64,000 bases of DNA from Portunus trituberculatus (Eukaryota; Arthropoda; Malacostraca; Decapoda; Portunidae): contig NC_059268.1 of the NCBI RefSeq assembly GCF_017591435.1, positions 16,159,184 through 16,223,183 on the forward strand, in the 5' to 3' direction. Shown piece after piece: positions 32,536 to 47,697 of this stretch (positions are counted from its first letter, which is position 1; every line of letters begins with the position of its first letter). A model generated the notes under the pieces. That model had not been told where the DNA came from, made no database searches, and saw nothing but the letters and a program-made list of their open reading frames with translations. A program made the translations under genes and the position numbers.

Positions 32536-33378
32536 CCCAGACTTAAGGTGCCACTCCTGTCTAGACGTCGTAAGCCAGCGTGGTGTGGCATTGGTCTAAC
32601 ACCCGACACTCAAGCATTTGGGTGAAGCCTTTTCCTGCAGTGGTGGCGAATGATGATGGTAATGATGTGGAGGGAGAAGAGGAGGAGGAGGAAGAGGGGG
32701 AGAAGGACAGTGGTTTAGCATAGTTTACATGGGATTATTTAAGTTTCCAACACAACAACAGTCGCTTAAGTCCTTGCACAACTAGTCTTATGTGTTCAGT
32801 AGAGATAAAGCAACAAAGTGAAGGAGAGGAAAGCGTCACAGAAGTAGGAGGAGGAGCAGTGGGAGAAGTAAACGTGACCGAATTAAGAAGTATAGGAGAC
32901 AGAAGAAAAATGTTTCATATGACGCCTCTAAATTTGGAGACAAAAAATGTTACTTCTAAATCGAAATATAAAAGATTAAAGAGATATATAACCCAAGGAG
33001 GAATAAACTATAGGAGAAACACACGCTATGACACCTCCTGGCCTAAACACATAAAGAAACCAGACAAAAAGTTGCATCTATGAAAGAAAAACGAACACCG
33101 AAAAAGAAATAGACCAGCAGATGAGGAACACTTAGCTTACACCTCACTGAAGAAAAAAGACACGAAAGGACACAAAAAAAAAAACACTTCTCATGTCTGG
33201 CTTTGTAAAATAAATCCCCAAGCAAGACAGGAAGCAGAGTGTCTTGGCTGCAGGAGAGGAGAACAACACGGAAGGAAGTAAGTGAAAGCGTGCGAGAGGG
33301 GATGAAGGAAGCAAGGGTCGTGAAGGGCTGGAGGTGGGCGTTGCATCAACCCTCACCACCATTTGTCGCTGTCTGTCG
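32536..33378. other. Unique sequence, no gene seen
   Basis: The 97-codon plus frame at 32790-33083 is A-rich and lysine-rich without a domain. A 24-nt block at 33254-33277 has acceptor- and donor-like borders but is too short to support. Confidence 0.4.
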
Positions 33379-33428
<50 letters not shown>

Positions 33429-33513
33429 CACGTGTTTACTAGCAGCATTAGTGAACAGATTAGCAGATACCCTCGTTGTAATCTAACAAATCTCCTGGTA
33501 TCCGTTCTTTTTC

Positions 33514-33574
<61 letters not shown>

Positions 33575-33778
33575 GTGTGTCCCTGTTCTTACAAACACGT
33601 GCGTATCATGGCAAGTGGTGTCAAGCTGAACTTATTAATAATTCCCAGATAACAGTGCAAATTGTTGTCGCGCCTTTTTACCTCTTCATCACTATTAACA
33701 GGACCGTGATGTAACGTGTGCTCGTATCATTACTGCTGACATGAGGGCGGACATGAGGTGTGCTGAATATTATAGCGC

Positions 33779-33869
<91 letters not shown>

Positions 33870-33907
33870 CACGAATAAGTACACGAATACATAGAAAGAG
33901 ACGTCAT

Positions 33908-33968
<61 letters not shown>
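33379..33968. repeat. (TC)n, (TC)n, (GT)(GA)n, (GA)n cluster
   Basis: (TC)n 33379-33424, (TC)n 33520-33572, (GT)10 33781-33800 joined to (GA)n to 33866, and (GA)n 33911-33968. The TC arrays and GA arrays are mutually inverted. Confidence 0.9.
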
Positions 33969-33971
<3 letters not shown>

Positions 33972-34474
33972 AATAGGGAACGCACACTTCACTATTCTAC
34001 GTCATAAGAATCCCAGCCCTGAAAAAAATAAATAAATGAATAAATATTACTAGCACGCCGTGGACAGAATACGTGACAAGTGTGTGGCGAACAATTACGA
34101 AAAGAAAAGACAAACATTATAAATAACTCAAGAAAAAACACACTTGCACAATAAAAGACAATGAAGACAAAACAAAAAATATATTAAACAGTAGCATTAC
34201 AAACATAAAGCAATTTCACACATAGTAAGTTAATACAGTTTCCCCTTCAAATTAATCACGGACTATCTGCCAATAATTGTGTCGAGCTGCCGGCAACAAA
34301 TCCAGCCTTTTAGCGCCGTTGCCGGACAGTCAGGTGGCGCGGAACAAAGAGGAGCGAGAGAGCCAGTGAGGGAGAGGACGGGAGCTACTGGGAGGGTAGT
34401 GGTGGTGATCGCTGTAGACAACCAAGCCTTCGTCCTCTGCTGAAACTACCCCGTCACAGATCAAGGCCGCGTCT

Positions 34475-34476
<2 letters not shown>
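33969..34476. other. Unique sequence, no gene seen
   Basis: A-rich to 34210, then a GC-rich stretch to 34476. No exon supported. Confidence 0.45.
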
Positions 34477-34532
<56 letters not shown>

Positions 34533-34631
34533 CTTTAGGTTCATTTGTATGCATTTGCATGTTCCCTTATTTGTTTTATGAATGTTCGTGTGTTTTCTTT
34601 CTTTTTCGTTTACATAATTTCTTTCTGCGTT

Positions 34632-34705
<74 letters not shown>
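34477..34705. repeat. Two (GT)n arrays
   Basis: 34477-34531 and 34635-34705, separated by T-rich unique DNA. Confidence 0.95.
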
Positions 34706-34707
<2 letters not shown>

Positions 34708-35220
34708 CGAGGCATTAAGTAAGAGCCACTGTGTTGTATCATAAAGCTGCATTTCCTTCTCTTTCACCTTTGCTGCTTGTATAAACACCAGACTTCACAC
34801 GGACTCTTTCCTTTAACGTGAGATATGAAAAAGACGAAAAAGACCCGCTGGAAATGACAATCCCCTAAAGAACACAGTAAAAAAGCAAGTCTAGATTACA
34901 TAGTGAAATGATTACCTTGTCTAATGCTCACCTGTCAGTAGTTGTGCATTTCCTCATTACGTCTTAGCTTCTCTGGTTCTCCTAAGCCACTCTAGGAAGC
35001 TTATATTAAAGTTCTCACTCCTCTTCCCTTTTACTAATTCTTCGCATTCATTTTTCAAGGCTAGAAGTTTCTGAGAGTGTGTTACGGTAAGTTAGCAGTT
35101 TTTCAGATTGTGTTACTAAAGTTTGTGACGTATACAGTAAAATGTCTTTAAATATTTTGTTTTAGTTTTGTAATGTCGCTGCTTCTTTTGCTAACAATAG
35201 ATGTGCATGTGGAATTATAT

Positions 35221-35223
<3 letters not shown>
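34706..35223. other. Unique sequence, no gene seen
   Basis: It contains a short internal duplication at 35080-35130 around GTGTGTTACGG and ATTGTGTTACT. Confidence 0.45.
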
Positions 35224-35272
<49 letters not shown>

Positions 35273-35479
35273 CGTCACCTAACACATTTCGTCATCAGTT
35301 TATATACGTACGTGTTGTTCTTCATATGTTGGTGATCTATGTTCCGTTTTCTTTCTCTTATTCTCATATTTTTTCTTTTCTTTTGACCGTCCCTCCTCTT
35401 TCCATTATTTCTTTTTACCTGTCTTTTTTCCTTCTCCTTCTGAGTCGATTTATTGATCCGCTAGTCTGTTTCCTTGTCC

Positions 35480-35551
<72 letters not shown>
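35224..35551. repeat. Two (TC)n arrays
   Basis: 35224-35269 and 35480-35551. Confidence 0.95.
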
Positions 35552-35556
<5 letters not shown>

Positions 35557-35651
35557 ACATACCTATTTCTGCTTCAAATAAGGAAAATACTCAATATCTA
35601 CATGTTTTAATTAACATTTTGCTTTGATTTTTAAATGTTGTCTGTCGAGAG

Positions 35652-37145
<1,494 letters not shown>

Positions 37146-37284
37146 GAACCGTCCATCAGCTCCACGAGATCTTCATTCCATCTTTGCAGCGGGAAGGGGA
37201 TCGAAGTGATTAAAAATATGATCATTCATTTGTAATGCTATTAAGGCCGGCAGCAGGGGAAGCTTTGGCGGCTTACTGTTGGTG

Positions 37285-37285
<1 letters not shown>

Positions 37286-37355
<70 letters not shown>

Positions 37356-37457
37356 CAGACAGAGACACAGAGACACGGAGACAGAAAGACAGACAAAAAG
37401 ACAGAAAAAGACAGAGAAACAGACAGAAAGACAAAAACAGAGACAGGACAGAGAAAA

Positions 37458-37543
<86 letters not shown>

Positions 37544-37815
37544 AGCCAGACAGAGAGAGAGAGAAAAAACATGGATAAGACGGAAAGAGTGAATGAGTGA
37601 ATGAGTGAATGAATGAGAGAAGACAAGAGAGAGAGTGTGAGAGTGAATGGAAGAGAATAAAGTAGAGAGTGGGTAGGGGAGTGGTGTGGATGAGAGGGGC
37701 AATGAGTAAGAAGGGAGAAGGGAGGAGGTGTGAGAGAGAGAAGGATTAGAGAAGAGGAGGAAGGGAGAGAGACGTGTGTGAGAGGAAGTAGTATTTAGTG
37801 TGTGGGTGGGTGGTG

Positions 37816-37880
<65 letters not shown>

Positions 37881-37968
37881 GTTGATAAACAGGTCTATAA
37901 TGGCGGTCACTTCTGGTCGACCACTTGATTTACAACATTCCTTTTATTTTTCAAGATATGCTTTATGG

Positions 37969-38018
<50 letters not shown>
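37286..38018. repeat. Purine tract with (GA)n arrays, then (TC)n
   Basis: (GA)n at 37286-37354, 37463-37540 and 37818-37872 are joined by CAGA- and GAGT-rich purine sequence. (TC)n follows at 37974-38018. Confidence 0.85.
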
Positions 38019-38020
<2 letters not shown>

Positions 38021-38186
38021 TTTACCGCTAAGTTATCGCCGTACTGAGACACAGGGAAAGCGTCACGTACTAGGAACTGAAATGTTTACGTGAGAAAGAA
38101 AACGAAATCTTTATAATCGTGATGCATTTGCCGAGGGGTCACTTAAATACTGTTGTTGTTGCTGCTGTTGTTGTTGATGATGATTT

Positions 38187-38659
38187 GAGGAGGAGGAGGA
38201 GGAGGAGGAGGAGGAGGAGGAGGAGGAGGAGGAGGAGGAGGAGGAGAAGAAGAAGAAGAAGAAGAAGAAGAAGAAGAAGAAGAAGAAGAAGAAGAAGAAG
38301 AAGAAGAAGAAGAAGAAGAAGAAGAAGAAGAAGAGGAGGAGGAGGAGGAGAAAGAGGAGGAAGAGGAGGAGGAGGAAGGAGGAACACAAAAGAAGAACAA
38401 AGGAAATATTCTCCATCCGTTGTTCCTCACGTGCTTTTGAGAATAAAAGGATAAAATAGACAAGGGAAGAGGAAGAGGAGGAGGAAGAGGAAGAGGAAGA
38501 GTAAGAGGAGGAACAAAGAGGAGCACAAAGAAAGAACAAACTGTAAAACACGGAGGAAGAGGAAGGAGGAGGAGGAAGAGGAGGAGGAGGAGGAGGAGGA
38601 GAAAAAGAGGGTGAAGGTTTGTGGAGCGTCAAATGACACTGAAAGGCTGGAATTCCCCT

Positions 38660-38720
<61 letters not shown>
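38187..38720. repeat. (GAG)n (GAA)n polypurine block and (GA)n
   Basis: (GAG)n from 38187 passes into (GAA)n at about 38244-38334 and then mixed GAG/GAA to about 38610, followed by (GA)n 38664-38720. The 208-codon serine/phenylalanine frame on the minus strand is a product of the repeat. Confidence 0.9.
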
Positions 38721-38724
<4 letters not shown>

Positions 38725-38937
38725 AGACAATACACACTATACAACAATAACACTATATTGCACTAATGAACATACTCAGCACCGCGGGAAGGAGTAAAAC
38801 TTGTACTAGAGAAACTTTCAACACCTTAGCGTGAACGTGACGTGACAGCTATGAACTCACGACCAGCTAAATCACGCACTGCAACTTTAGACACAATGAC
38901 GCTTCAAAAGACACCTTTAACTTTACCGAAGTGCCTG

Positions 38938-39183
38938 TCATGTGACGTCGGCGACCATGGAACGCCATCCTTCTCTGCTTTTAGCCAATCTAACCAGATC
39001 CACAGTCGTCCAGTCATCACCGACGTGTTCCAGCAATGTGTCCATAAACTTGACCCTCTGTCTTCCTCTCGCTCTGGTTCCTTCTACTCTCCCCAACAAA
39101 CATTCTCTCTCCGGTCCATGTCCTCTCAGTACATGCCTACAAAAGACACCACTGACACCAAAACTAAATGAACAATGTAGTTA
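38938..39183 (-). mobile_element. LINE reverse-transcriptase C-terminal fragment
   Basis: An open minus frame of about 80 codons ends at a stop at 38938-38940. In order it reads HVLRGHG, GRVEGTRARGRQ, KFMDTLLEH and LVRLAKSREGWRSMV. This H-x-x-R, G-R-x-x-G-x-R-x-x-G-R-Q, M/I-D, then A-x-x-R-x-x-W-R-x-x-V layout is the tail of non-LTR retrotransposon (RTE/jockey-like) polymerase proteins, from general knowledge of those families. There is no stop within the tail, so this copy is younger than the one at 18063. The reverse-transcriptase core is absent. Confidence 0.7.
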
Positions 39184-39410
39184 ATATCTTCTGTCCCCAT
39201 AAATTACCTAGGGGTACTATATAAACGCGTAAACAAAATAATCAGATCATTAGCAGACGGGCGGGCGAGCATTACATCTGACCTACAATAAAAAGGAGCG
39301 TCATAAATTGCAGTCATGACGCGAGGGATTAAGAAGCAAAATCAAATGTTACGTTGCAATGATTTATGTGCAGCGGCATTTTCATCTGAGGACATCTGGC
39401 GTTTTAATTC

Positions 39411-40139
39411 AGAGAGGGAGCATGTGCAGGGAAAGCGGGAGGGAGGGAGGGAGGGAGAGAGGCAGGGATGGGTGTAGAGAAGGGAGAGAGAAAGAGAGAG
39501 AAGAGGGGGAAAAGAAGGGAGAGATTTAAAGAAGAGGTTAGATAGATGGAGAGGAAAGAGAGAGAGGAAGTGAATGGATAAGGAAGGGAAGGAGAGAGGA
39601 AGAGAGATGAGGGAGAAAAAGGAGGGAGAGAGAATTAAAGGATGGATGGATGAATGGATGAAATCAAGAGAGGAAAGGGAGAGGAAGGGAATGGATAAAG
39701 AAAGGAAGGAAGGAGGGAAAGATGAAAAGAAGGGAGAGAGAAACAGAAGAAAAACGGAGAAAAAGGAGGGAAAGAAAGTTTAAGAAGAAAAGGCTAGATG
39801 GATGAATGGATGAAAAGGAATGGATAAAGAAGGCAAAGAAGGAAGAAAGGATGGAAAGTAGATATAGTGGAAGGGAGAAATAGGGAGAGGAGGAATGAAA
39901 TAAGGAGAAAAAATAGGAAAGAAGGGAGTGTGGGGAGAGGAAGGGAGAGTATTGGGACTAGGAAATGAAAGAGAGAGAGGGAGGGAGGATATTAGAAAAG
40001 AAGGAAGGAAGGGAAGAGAGGGAAAATGGAAGTAGGAGGGAATTATGGAAAGGAAGGGAGGAAAGGAGAAAGAGAGAGAAGAGGAAGAGAAAGAAGAAGA
40101 GGAAGAGGGAGAGGAAGAGGGAGAGGAGAGAGGGAGAAA
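39411..40139. repeat. Long polypurine tract, about 730 bp
   Basis: The plus strand is almost entirely A and G, as GGGAGG, GAAAGG and AGAAGG blocks with scattered T. No fixed period holds across it. Tracts of this kind can form triplex (H-DNA). Confidence 0.85.
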
Positions 40140-40390
40140 GTCTTTTATTGCTCTCTCCGTTCCGTGTCGTGTTTGCAAGTTTATGATGTAATATTTTTGG
40201 CACAACAGATAACTATAACTTTGCCATAACGAATACCTACACTCTCTTTTTAATCTGAGTAAAGGTTAGATCTTTTTTTTCTCTCCTACATCAATAAACA
40301 GCTTTTCTCTTTCCCTCGTGTATGCAGAAACTTGGCCAAGGACACAGAAGAAGAGGATAAATTCACTGTTTTGCTGCACTTCATAATTAA

Positions 40391-40865
40391 TAATGAGGAA
40401 AAAAAGTTAGAGATGGAAAGAGATAGGGAGAGATGAGAAGAGGGAGGAAGAGGAGGAAGAGAAATATGATAAAAGATGAGGAAGAAAGAAAGAAGGATAC
40501 TTGATAATAATAATAATGAGAATAAAAGTTGGATAGAATGAGATGAGGAGATCAGAAGCAGAAAGAACAGGAGGAGGAGGAGAAAAATATGATAAAAAAG
40601 AGTAAAAAAAGAATAATAATAATTCTAACTTGATATTAATAATGACAAAGAAGAATTGGAGATGGAGTGAGATGGGGAGAGATAAGAAGAGGGAGGAAGA
40701 GGAGGAAGAGAAATGGGATAAAAGAGGAGTAAGAGAGAAAGGGAAATAATTCTACTTGATACTAATAATGATAAAAAAAAAAGTGGGAATAAGACGAGAT
40801 CAGAAGCAAGAGGAGGAGGAGGAGGAGGAGGAGGAGGAGGAGGAGGAGGAGGAGAAACATATGAT
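40391..40865. repeat. Purine-rich minisatellite, about 125-bp unit, four copies
   Basis: TAATGA(G/C/T) starts units at 40391, 40514, 40640 and 40766. The first three share GAGATGGA/GGATAGAA, AGAGGGAGGAAGAGGAGGAA or its equivalent, and GATAAAA. A (GAG)n array at 40808-40854 has expanded inside the last unit. Confidence 0.75.
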
Positions 40866-41202
40866 AAAAGAGGAGGAAGTAGTAATGAATATATATTTAC
40901 GATTTTATTTGTTTTATGAATCAAGGAGGCAAACAAATAGTACATATAACACGCAAAAACATTTCCTTCACACCAACTTAAAAAAAAAACTTTCAAAATT
41001 CAACAAACACGTGACCTTAATTCCTAGAAAAAAATAAATAAATAAAATAAGTGCTAAAATTTGAGGCAACTTAAATATTTAGGTTTGCCTCGGCCCGAAC
41101 AAATATCACGTACCGAATGTTAACGCTCGATAATGTCACCACGTCACTGACTCGGAGAACGCTGAGCCGAAGACAATGAACTTTCCTGGTCTACAATAAT
41201 TT
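40866..41202. other. A/T-rich unique sequence, no gene seen
   Basis: No feature recognised. Confidence 0.5.
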
Positions 41203-41323
41203 TGAACCCCTTCAGTACTGGGACATATTTTCATCTTGATATTTGTGTACGATTAGAAAATTTTATTGAAATTAGCAAGAGTCTATAGAAGTGAGAATAT
41301 TAATGGCCACAGTCTTCACTATT
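41203..41323 (+). mobile_element. MITE-A left half, cut at an internal TTAA
   Basis: It begins CCCCTTCAGTACTGGG and runs to the CACTATT that precedes the family's internal TTAA, where the next copy starts. The right half is missing. Confidence 0.75.
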
Positions 41324-41537
41324 TTAACCCCTTCAGTACTGAGAAACATTTTTACCTTGAGATTTGTGTACGATTAGATGATTTTATAGACATAAGCAAG
41401 AGTCTATGGAGGTCAAAAGATTAATGGTCACAGTCTTCACTATTTTAATCCCACACATAAGTTCCCAAAGCTGTATAAAATCACCATATAATAAGCAAAG
41501 TGAATTTGGAAACGGGTCATGGCACTCAAGGGGTTAA
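41324..41537 (+). mobile_element. MITE-A copy, TTAA at both ends
   Basis: Full-length copy starting exactly at the internal TTAA of the copy to its left. Ends are CCCCTTCAGTACTGAG and GGCACTCAAGGGG. Confidence 0.8.
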
Positions 41538-41674
41538 CAGTAATTGTAATACGCAACTCTGGTTTGAAAGGCTGATGGGAGAACGAAATAGGATCAAATA
41601 AAGAAGATAATGAAGTGTATCTTGCCTTGTCTCTCTTCTTGAATGACTAACATGGCAAGAGATAAGGCAAGAAA

Positions 41675-41888
41675 TTAACTCCTTCAATACTATGCAACAT
41701 TTTTACCTTGAGATATGTGTACGATTAGACCATTTTATTGACATTAGGAAGGGTCTATGGAGGTCAGAAGATTAATGGCCACAGTCTTCACTATCTTAAT
41801 GCGCTACATAAGTTCCTGAAGCTGTATAAAACCACCAAATAATAACTAGAATGAATATGGAAACGCGTAATGGTACTGAAGGAGTTAA
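41675..41888 (+). mobile_element. MITE-A copy, TTAA at both ends
   Basis: Near-consensus copy: CTCCTTCAATAC on the left and ATGGTACTGAAGGAG on the right. Confidence 0.8.
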
Positions 41889-42196
41889 AGTATACTGTCT
41901 TATTTTGAAAGAGTGATGCAGTAAGAAACGAGACGGGTAACTATGGAAGGTTATGAAGAGAGATCTGTTTTCCGTCTTTTGTCTGATACCGGGAAGACCT
42001 AACACAAGATCATCATTATACTCATTATGGCCAGAACATTCGGGTTATTGGTACTATCATACATCATCATCATATACAAGGGCGGTAATCCAACAGGTCC
42101 AGCCAAACAAATTCAGCTATACACACAACTAAACAGAAAAAAATTGCCCCTAATATTTTTCCCCCTCCGATGTGTAACTTAGCCCAGCGCGACTCT

Positions 42197-42408
42197 TAGG
42201 CCAGGATTCATAAACGCTTTGCCCTCTCACCGCTACTATTCTCCAAGGCCACAAAGATGATTAGCTGTGTTTTCAAGAGTATTTCTCCAGTTAACAATGA
42301 AGAAATCTTCTCACTCTGCCTCTAGAACCATGAAAGCACCTTAAAAACTCGTGTAAAATTTAAATAAAGCCTTTTGAAAGAGAGAAGTGTTTGAGAATAC
42401 GAGCCTTA
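42197..42408 (+). mobile_element. MITE-B full copy with imperfect inverted ends
   Basis: Left end TTA-GGCCAGGATTCATAAACGC and right end TTTGAGAATACGAGCC-TTA. GGCCAGGATTC is matched by the inverted right end GGCTCGTATTC. TTA on each side could be the target duplication. There is no coding capacity, and the superfamily is not clear to me. Confidence 0.65.
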
Positions 42409-42598
42409 GCATCTTTAAGTCGGCGGCAACAAGGAGTGGTGATTCCCTAAACGCTGGCCAAGTTGATGCAACTCTGCGACTCGAGTGATGAATGCATAAT
42501 TTCATCTCTACAGAGCAAGGGAGAAAAATCTGTGCTAGGAGTGACTGTTGAGAAGTTGTCTTGGGGTGACGCCTTGCATATTTATAAGTGTGTGTACC

Positions 42599-42671
<73 letters not shown>

Positions 42672-43469
42672 GCCTACCTCCCTCACTCCTTAAGCTCAAG
42701 TGAAGGTGATAGCTAAGAGTCTCGCCTTTGTAATGGCTCATGTATTACTGATGTGTGTTGTCTAGTGCTACAATTTGATCTCGTTGTTATTGTTGTTTTT
42801 GTTGTCTTTTCACTTTCCCTCTCCGCTCCTCTTCTTCTTCTTCTCCATCATCTCTTTCTCCTCCTCCTCTTCTTTTGTTCTCGGCGGTGATTTTGTTCTT
42901 ATTTTTACTTTTTCGTCAGATTTTCGGGGTTTAGCTTCCTCTTATTCGTCACCAGCCTTCAGACAAGCATAGGATAACTTCACTTACTGACTTGACTTTC
43001 CATACCACAAGGACACTAGTAATACAAACTCTTACAAGAATGCGATCAGTGAAAACCAAATCTCACAGCTGCCATACATCCCTCTCCTCACCCAAACCCT
43101 CACATCTCGTAAATATCCCGAGGCGGGCCCCGCAAAGCCACCTCTACCCCTATGGCCGCCCAGAGAGGAACCTTCAGCACTGCAAGGCTTTAGTTCAGTA
43201 GTGCAGCAGCCGTCGTCGGGGTGTCGCCGCGGTTCTCGGGTCTGTCCGGCAGCGCGATGGTCGTCGGGAACACCATCCGCCGAAAACGACCTTATCCAAT
43301 CGTTTTATTGTCTCGTTTGCATTCCTTATCGAAAGTGAAACAGATGCGATATTGCAAACCAGCACGAATATTGCAACGAGGCAGGACTGCTGCGAGAGAG
43401 TCTCTGATTTATTTGAGCTCTAATTGCAGACCAGGCGGGGCAGGACGCGTCAGCCGGGGACAGGGCGCC
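42409..43469. other. Unique sequence with (TC)n and a GC-rich stretch
   Basis: (TC)n at 42603-42666. The part at 43100-43460 is CpG-rich, repeat-free and includes TTTGCAT and AATTGCA motifs. It might be regulatory, which is conjecture. Confidence 0.4.
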
Positions 43470-43550
43470 AGGGAGGAGGAGGAAGAAGAGAGGAGGAGGA
43501 GGAGGAGGAGGAGGAGGAGGAGGAGGAGGAGGAGGAGGAGGATGAAGAGG
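43470..43550. repeat. (GAG)n microsatellite
   Basis: Imperfect, then uniform GGA units. Confidence 0.95.
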
Positions 43551-45156
<1,606 letters not shown>

Positions 45157-45159
<3 letters not shown>

Positions 45160-45427
45160 CACCTGGCCTCACACGTCCCTCACCCGCAGGTAATTAGCTT
45201 GGTGTTGGCCCAGGCATGACGTCACCCTCGCATGGTAAACAATATCTGCCCTCCCTGGCCGCGTGTTCCCTCCGCTCGCCTCCCTTGTCCCTCAGCTACA
45301 CTTTTTCACCGGTACTTTATTGATAAGCGGTGCTCGTATTTTGGAACGCTTTACATTCTCCTTACGATTAATTCAAAGGAGAGTAGGTGAAGTTTCCATT
45401 TTTTTATCTGTAGAATATCCAGGAGTA
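45157..45427. other. Unique sequence, GC-rich start
   Basis: No gene signal found. Confidence 0.45.
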
Positions 45428-45553
45428 TTTTTTTGTATGGAATAGGGAAAGCTGGCCAAATGGAACAAAAAGTAAAAAGAAAAGACCCACTTGATTGCCA
45501 GTTCCCTCAAAGGTTAAGAGAGTTAGCCAAAAATCTGGGACAAATGTCTTGAA
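45428..45553 (+). mobile_element. Family C short interspersed repeat
   Basis: Well-preserved copy from TATGGAATAGGGAAAGCTGG to GGGACAAATGTCTTGAAA, close to the copy at 9441. Confidence 0.75.
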
Positions 45554-46218
45554 ATGGTGCGAAGTATTATTACTCGACTATTACTACTACAACTATCACT
45601 ACCATGTTGCTATGAAAAAAACAATAACTCCTGCTGCAAACAACCCCGCTGGTCAGTCATGCCTAGCGCCTCCTGTCACCACACGGAAGCTCGCACGCCA
45701 GGTGACAGGCAAGCGACGTGACGAAACCAGCGCCTAACAGATCGCCAAAAATATGTGGGAGGCGACAGAGCCGATAATGGAAGGATTACTGAGGGGGTCC
45801 GATGCGCAGGGGCGGGATGGGGCGGAATGGAAAACGCAGGTTGGACCACATCTATGCACCCTCCCTCGCTTCCTCCCTCGTTCCCTCCCGTCCAGCGGGT
45901 GATCGGGTGTGACGTCGGCAACTGCTACCTCAGCGCCCCCTCCCGGAGAACTGAATTTGGTTCCTGGGGAGGTTCCAGTTTTCATTTCGGTTCATTTTTG
46001 CATTATTTGAAGTGCAGTGTTGGGAAAATGAGCGCCAGTGGTATGACAGGTACTGGATGAGCTCAGAGTGCGACCAGCGAGTACTCTGAGTATGCTAAGC
46101 TGCAGGAATTAATGGTTATTGTAAAAACTTCAACATTTTTCATTACTATTATTATTACTACACACTGCTATCGACCTTCCTGCCTCCTGCCAACACATGC
46201 TATTTACACCTATGCTAT
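45554..46218. other. Unique sequence, GC-rich, no gene assigned
   Basis: The 101-codon plus frame from 45755 ends near AAAATGAGCGCCAG. A GTACTG site after it is a poor donor. No domain seen. Confidence 0.35.
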
Positions 46219-46428
46219 TTAACCCCTTTAGTACAATGACGTGCTTTCATATTAATTCTGCTTACTATTTGGTGATTTTATAGAGCTTCAGAAACTTATG
46301 TGGAGATTAAATAAGTGAAGACTGTGCATTAATCTTATAACCTCTATAAACTTTCCCTAGTGTGAATAAAATCGTCTAATCCTACCCAAACTCGAAGTAT
46401 AAATGTGTCACAGTACTGAAGAGGTTAA
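46219..46428 (-). mobile_element. MITE-A copy, TTAA at both ends, shares one with its neighbour
   Basis: Left end CCCCTTTAGTACAATGACG. The right TTAA at 46425-46428 is also the left TTAA of the next copy, which is in the opposite orientation. Confidence 0.8.
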
Positions 46429-46635
46429 ACCTTTCAGTACTGGGACTTATTTTTACCATGAGTTTTGGATATGACTAGATGATTTCATTGACATTAGGAA
46501 AGGTCTATGGAGGTCTGAAGATTAATAGCCTAAGTTATCATTTTAATCCTCCACATGGGTTTCTAAAGCTGCATAAAATCACCAAATAGTAAAGAAGGTA
46601 AATATGAAAATGCGTCATGATATTGAAGAAGTTAA
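46425..46635 (+). mobile_element. MITE-A copy, back to back with the previous one
   Basis: Left end ACCTTTCAGTACTGGG, right end ATGATATTGAAGAAG-TTAA. Confidence 0.8.
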
Positions 46636-46853
46636 TGAAAGATAAGAAATTATCATACAAAATTGAAGGATAAGTCTTGAAACCATAACTACATTACGAA
46701 CACAGCAGAATGAACGGATGCTGAGGAAAATTAAATTACAATTCGAGAAAGAAAGAGCCCCTCAGCCTGCAGCCTTGTGGCCACTCAACACCTCATTGTA
46801 CTAAAAGCCAGATGCCCAACGATGTCTCCTCTCCCACTGTGAGCAGAAGATCC

Positions 46854-47058
46854 CTAACCCTTCAGTACTGGAACGCCTTTTGCCATGATTCTTTGGTATA
46901 ATTGAACGATTTTATTTACATTAGTAAGGATCTATAGGTCAGAACATTAATGGCCACTTTCACCATTTTAATCCCCACAATTATCTAAAGCTGTATGAAA
47001 TCACCAAATAGAAAGGAGAATAAATATGAAAGCACGTCATGGTATTGAAGGTTGTTGA
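46854..47058 (+). mobile_element. MITE-A copy (CTAA/TTGA)
   Basis: Left end CTAACCCTTCAGTACTGGAA, right end CATGGTATTGAAGGTTGTTGA. Slightly shortened. Confidence 0.75.
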
Positions 47059-47197
47059 CTATAATGCATAAGGTGGCTCTAATGAATGCTAAGTCTATAT
47101 CGCCAAGGTTATGGGAAAGAACTGTGAATTATAATGGACAAGTAGATGAAAGTATGTTAAAATAGGCCTTTTGTATCCCATGCAGTGTTATTAAATG

Positions 47198-47411
47198 TTA
47201 ACCCCTTCAGTACCATGACGCATTTCCATATTCATTCTGCTTACTATTTGGGGGATTTTATACAGCTTCAGAAACTTATGTGGAGATTAAAATAGTAAAA
47301 ACTCTGGTCATTAATCTTCTGACCTTCATAGACCCTTCGCAATGTAAATAAAATCGTCTAATCACACCCAAACCTCATGGTAAAAATGCGTTCCAGTACT
47401 GAAGAGGTTAA
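47198..47411 (-). mobile_element. MITE-A copy, TTAA at both ends
   Basis: Left end CCCCTTCAGTACCATGACGC, right end TTCCAGTACTGAAGAGG. Among the closest to consensus. Confidence 0.85.
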
Positions 47412-47645
47412 TCATGCTAAGTTTTCATATAAAGGTGGTTTCATAATGATGGAAAGAACTAATAATAATAAAAATAAAGACTACTTGTATATTACTAGCA
47501 AAAATATTTCAAAAATCTAGATTCACTTTCCTACGTAAATCTGACGTCCTTCTGCTGGTTTACCTCTTCTCAGCACAACAAAACAAGTTATCTGATAAAT
47601 AAGAGAAAAAAATCCTTAAAAGCTACAAGATAACCACTATATCCT

Positions 47646-47697
<52 letters not shown>

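Noticed and set aside
33254..33277. 24-nt micro-exon between TTGGCTGCAG and GTAAGTGAAA
   Set aside because: Too short to judge, and such pairs are expected by chance in 64 kb.
38111..38737. 208-codon minus frame rich in serine and phenylalanine
   Set aside because: Product of the GAG/GAA polypurine block on the other strand.
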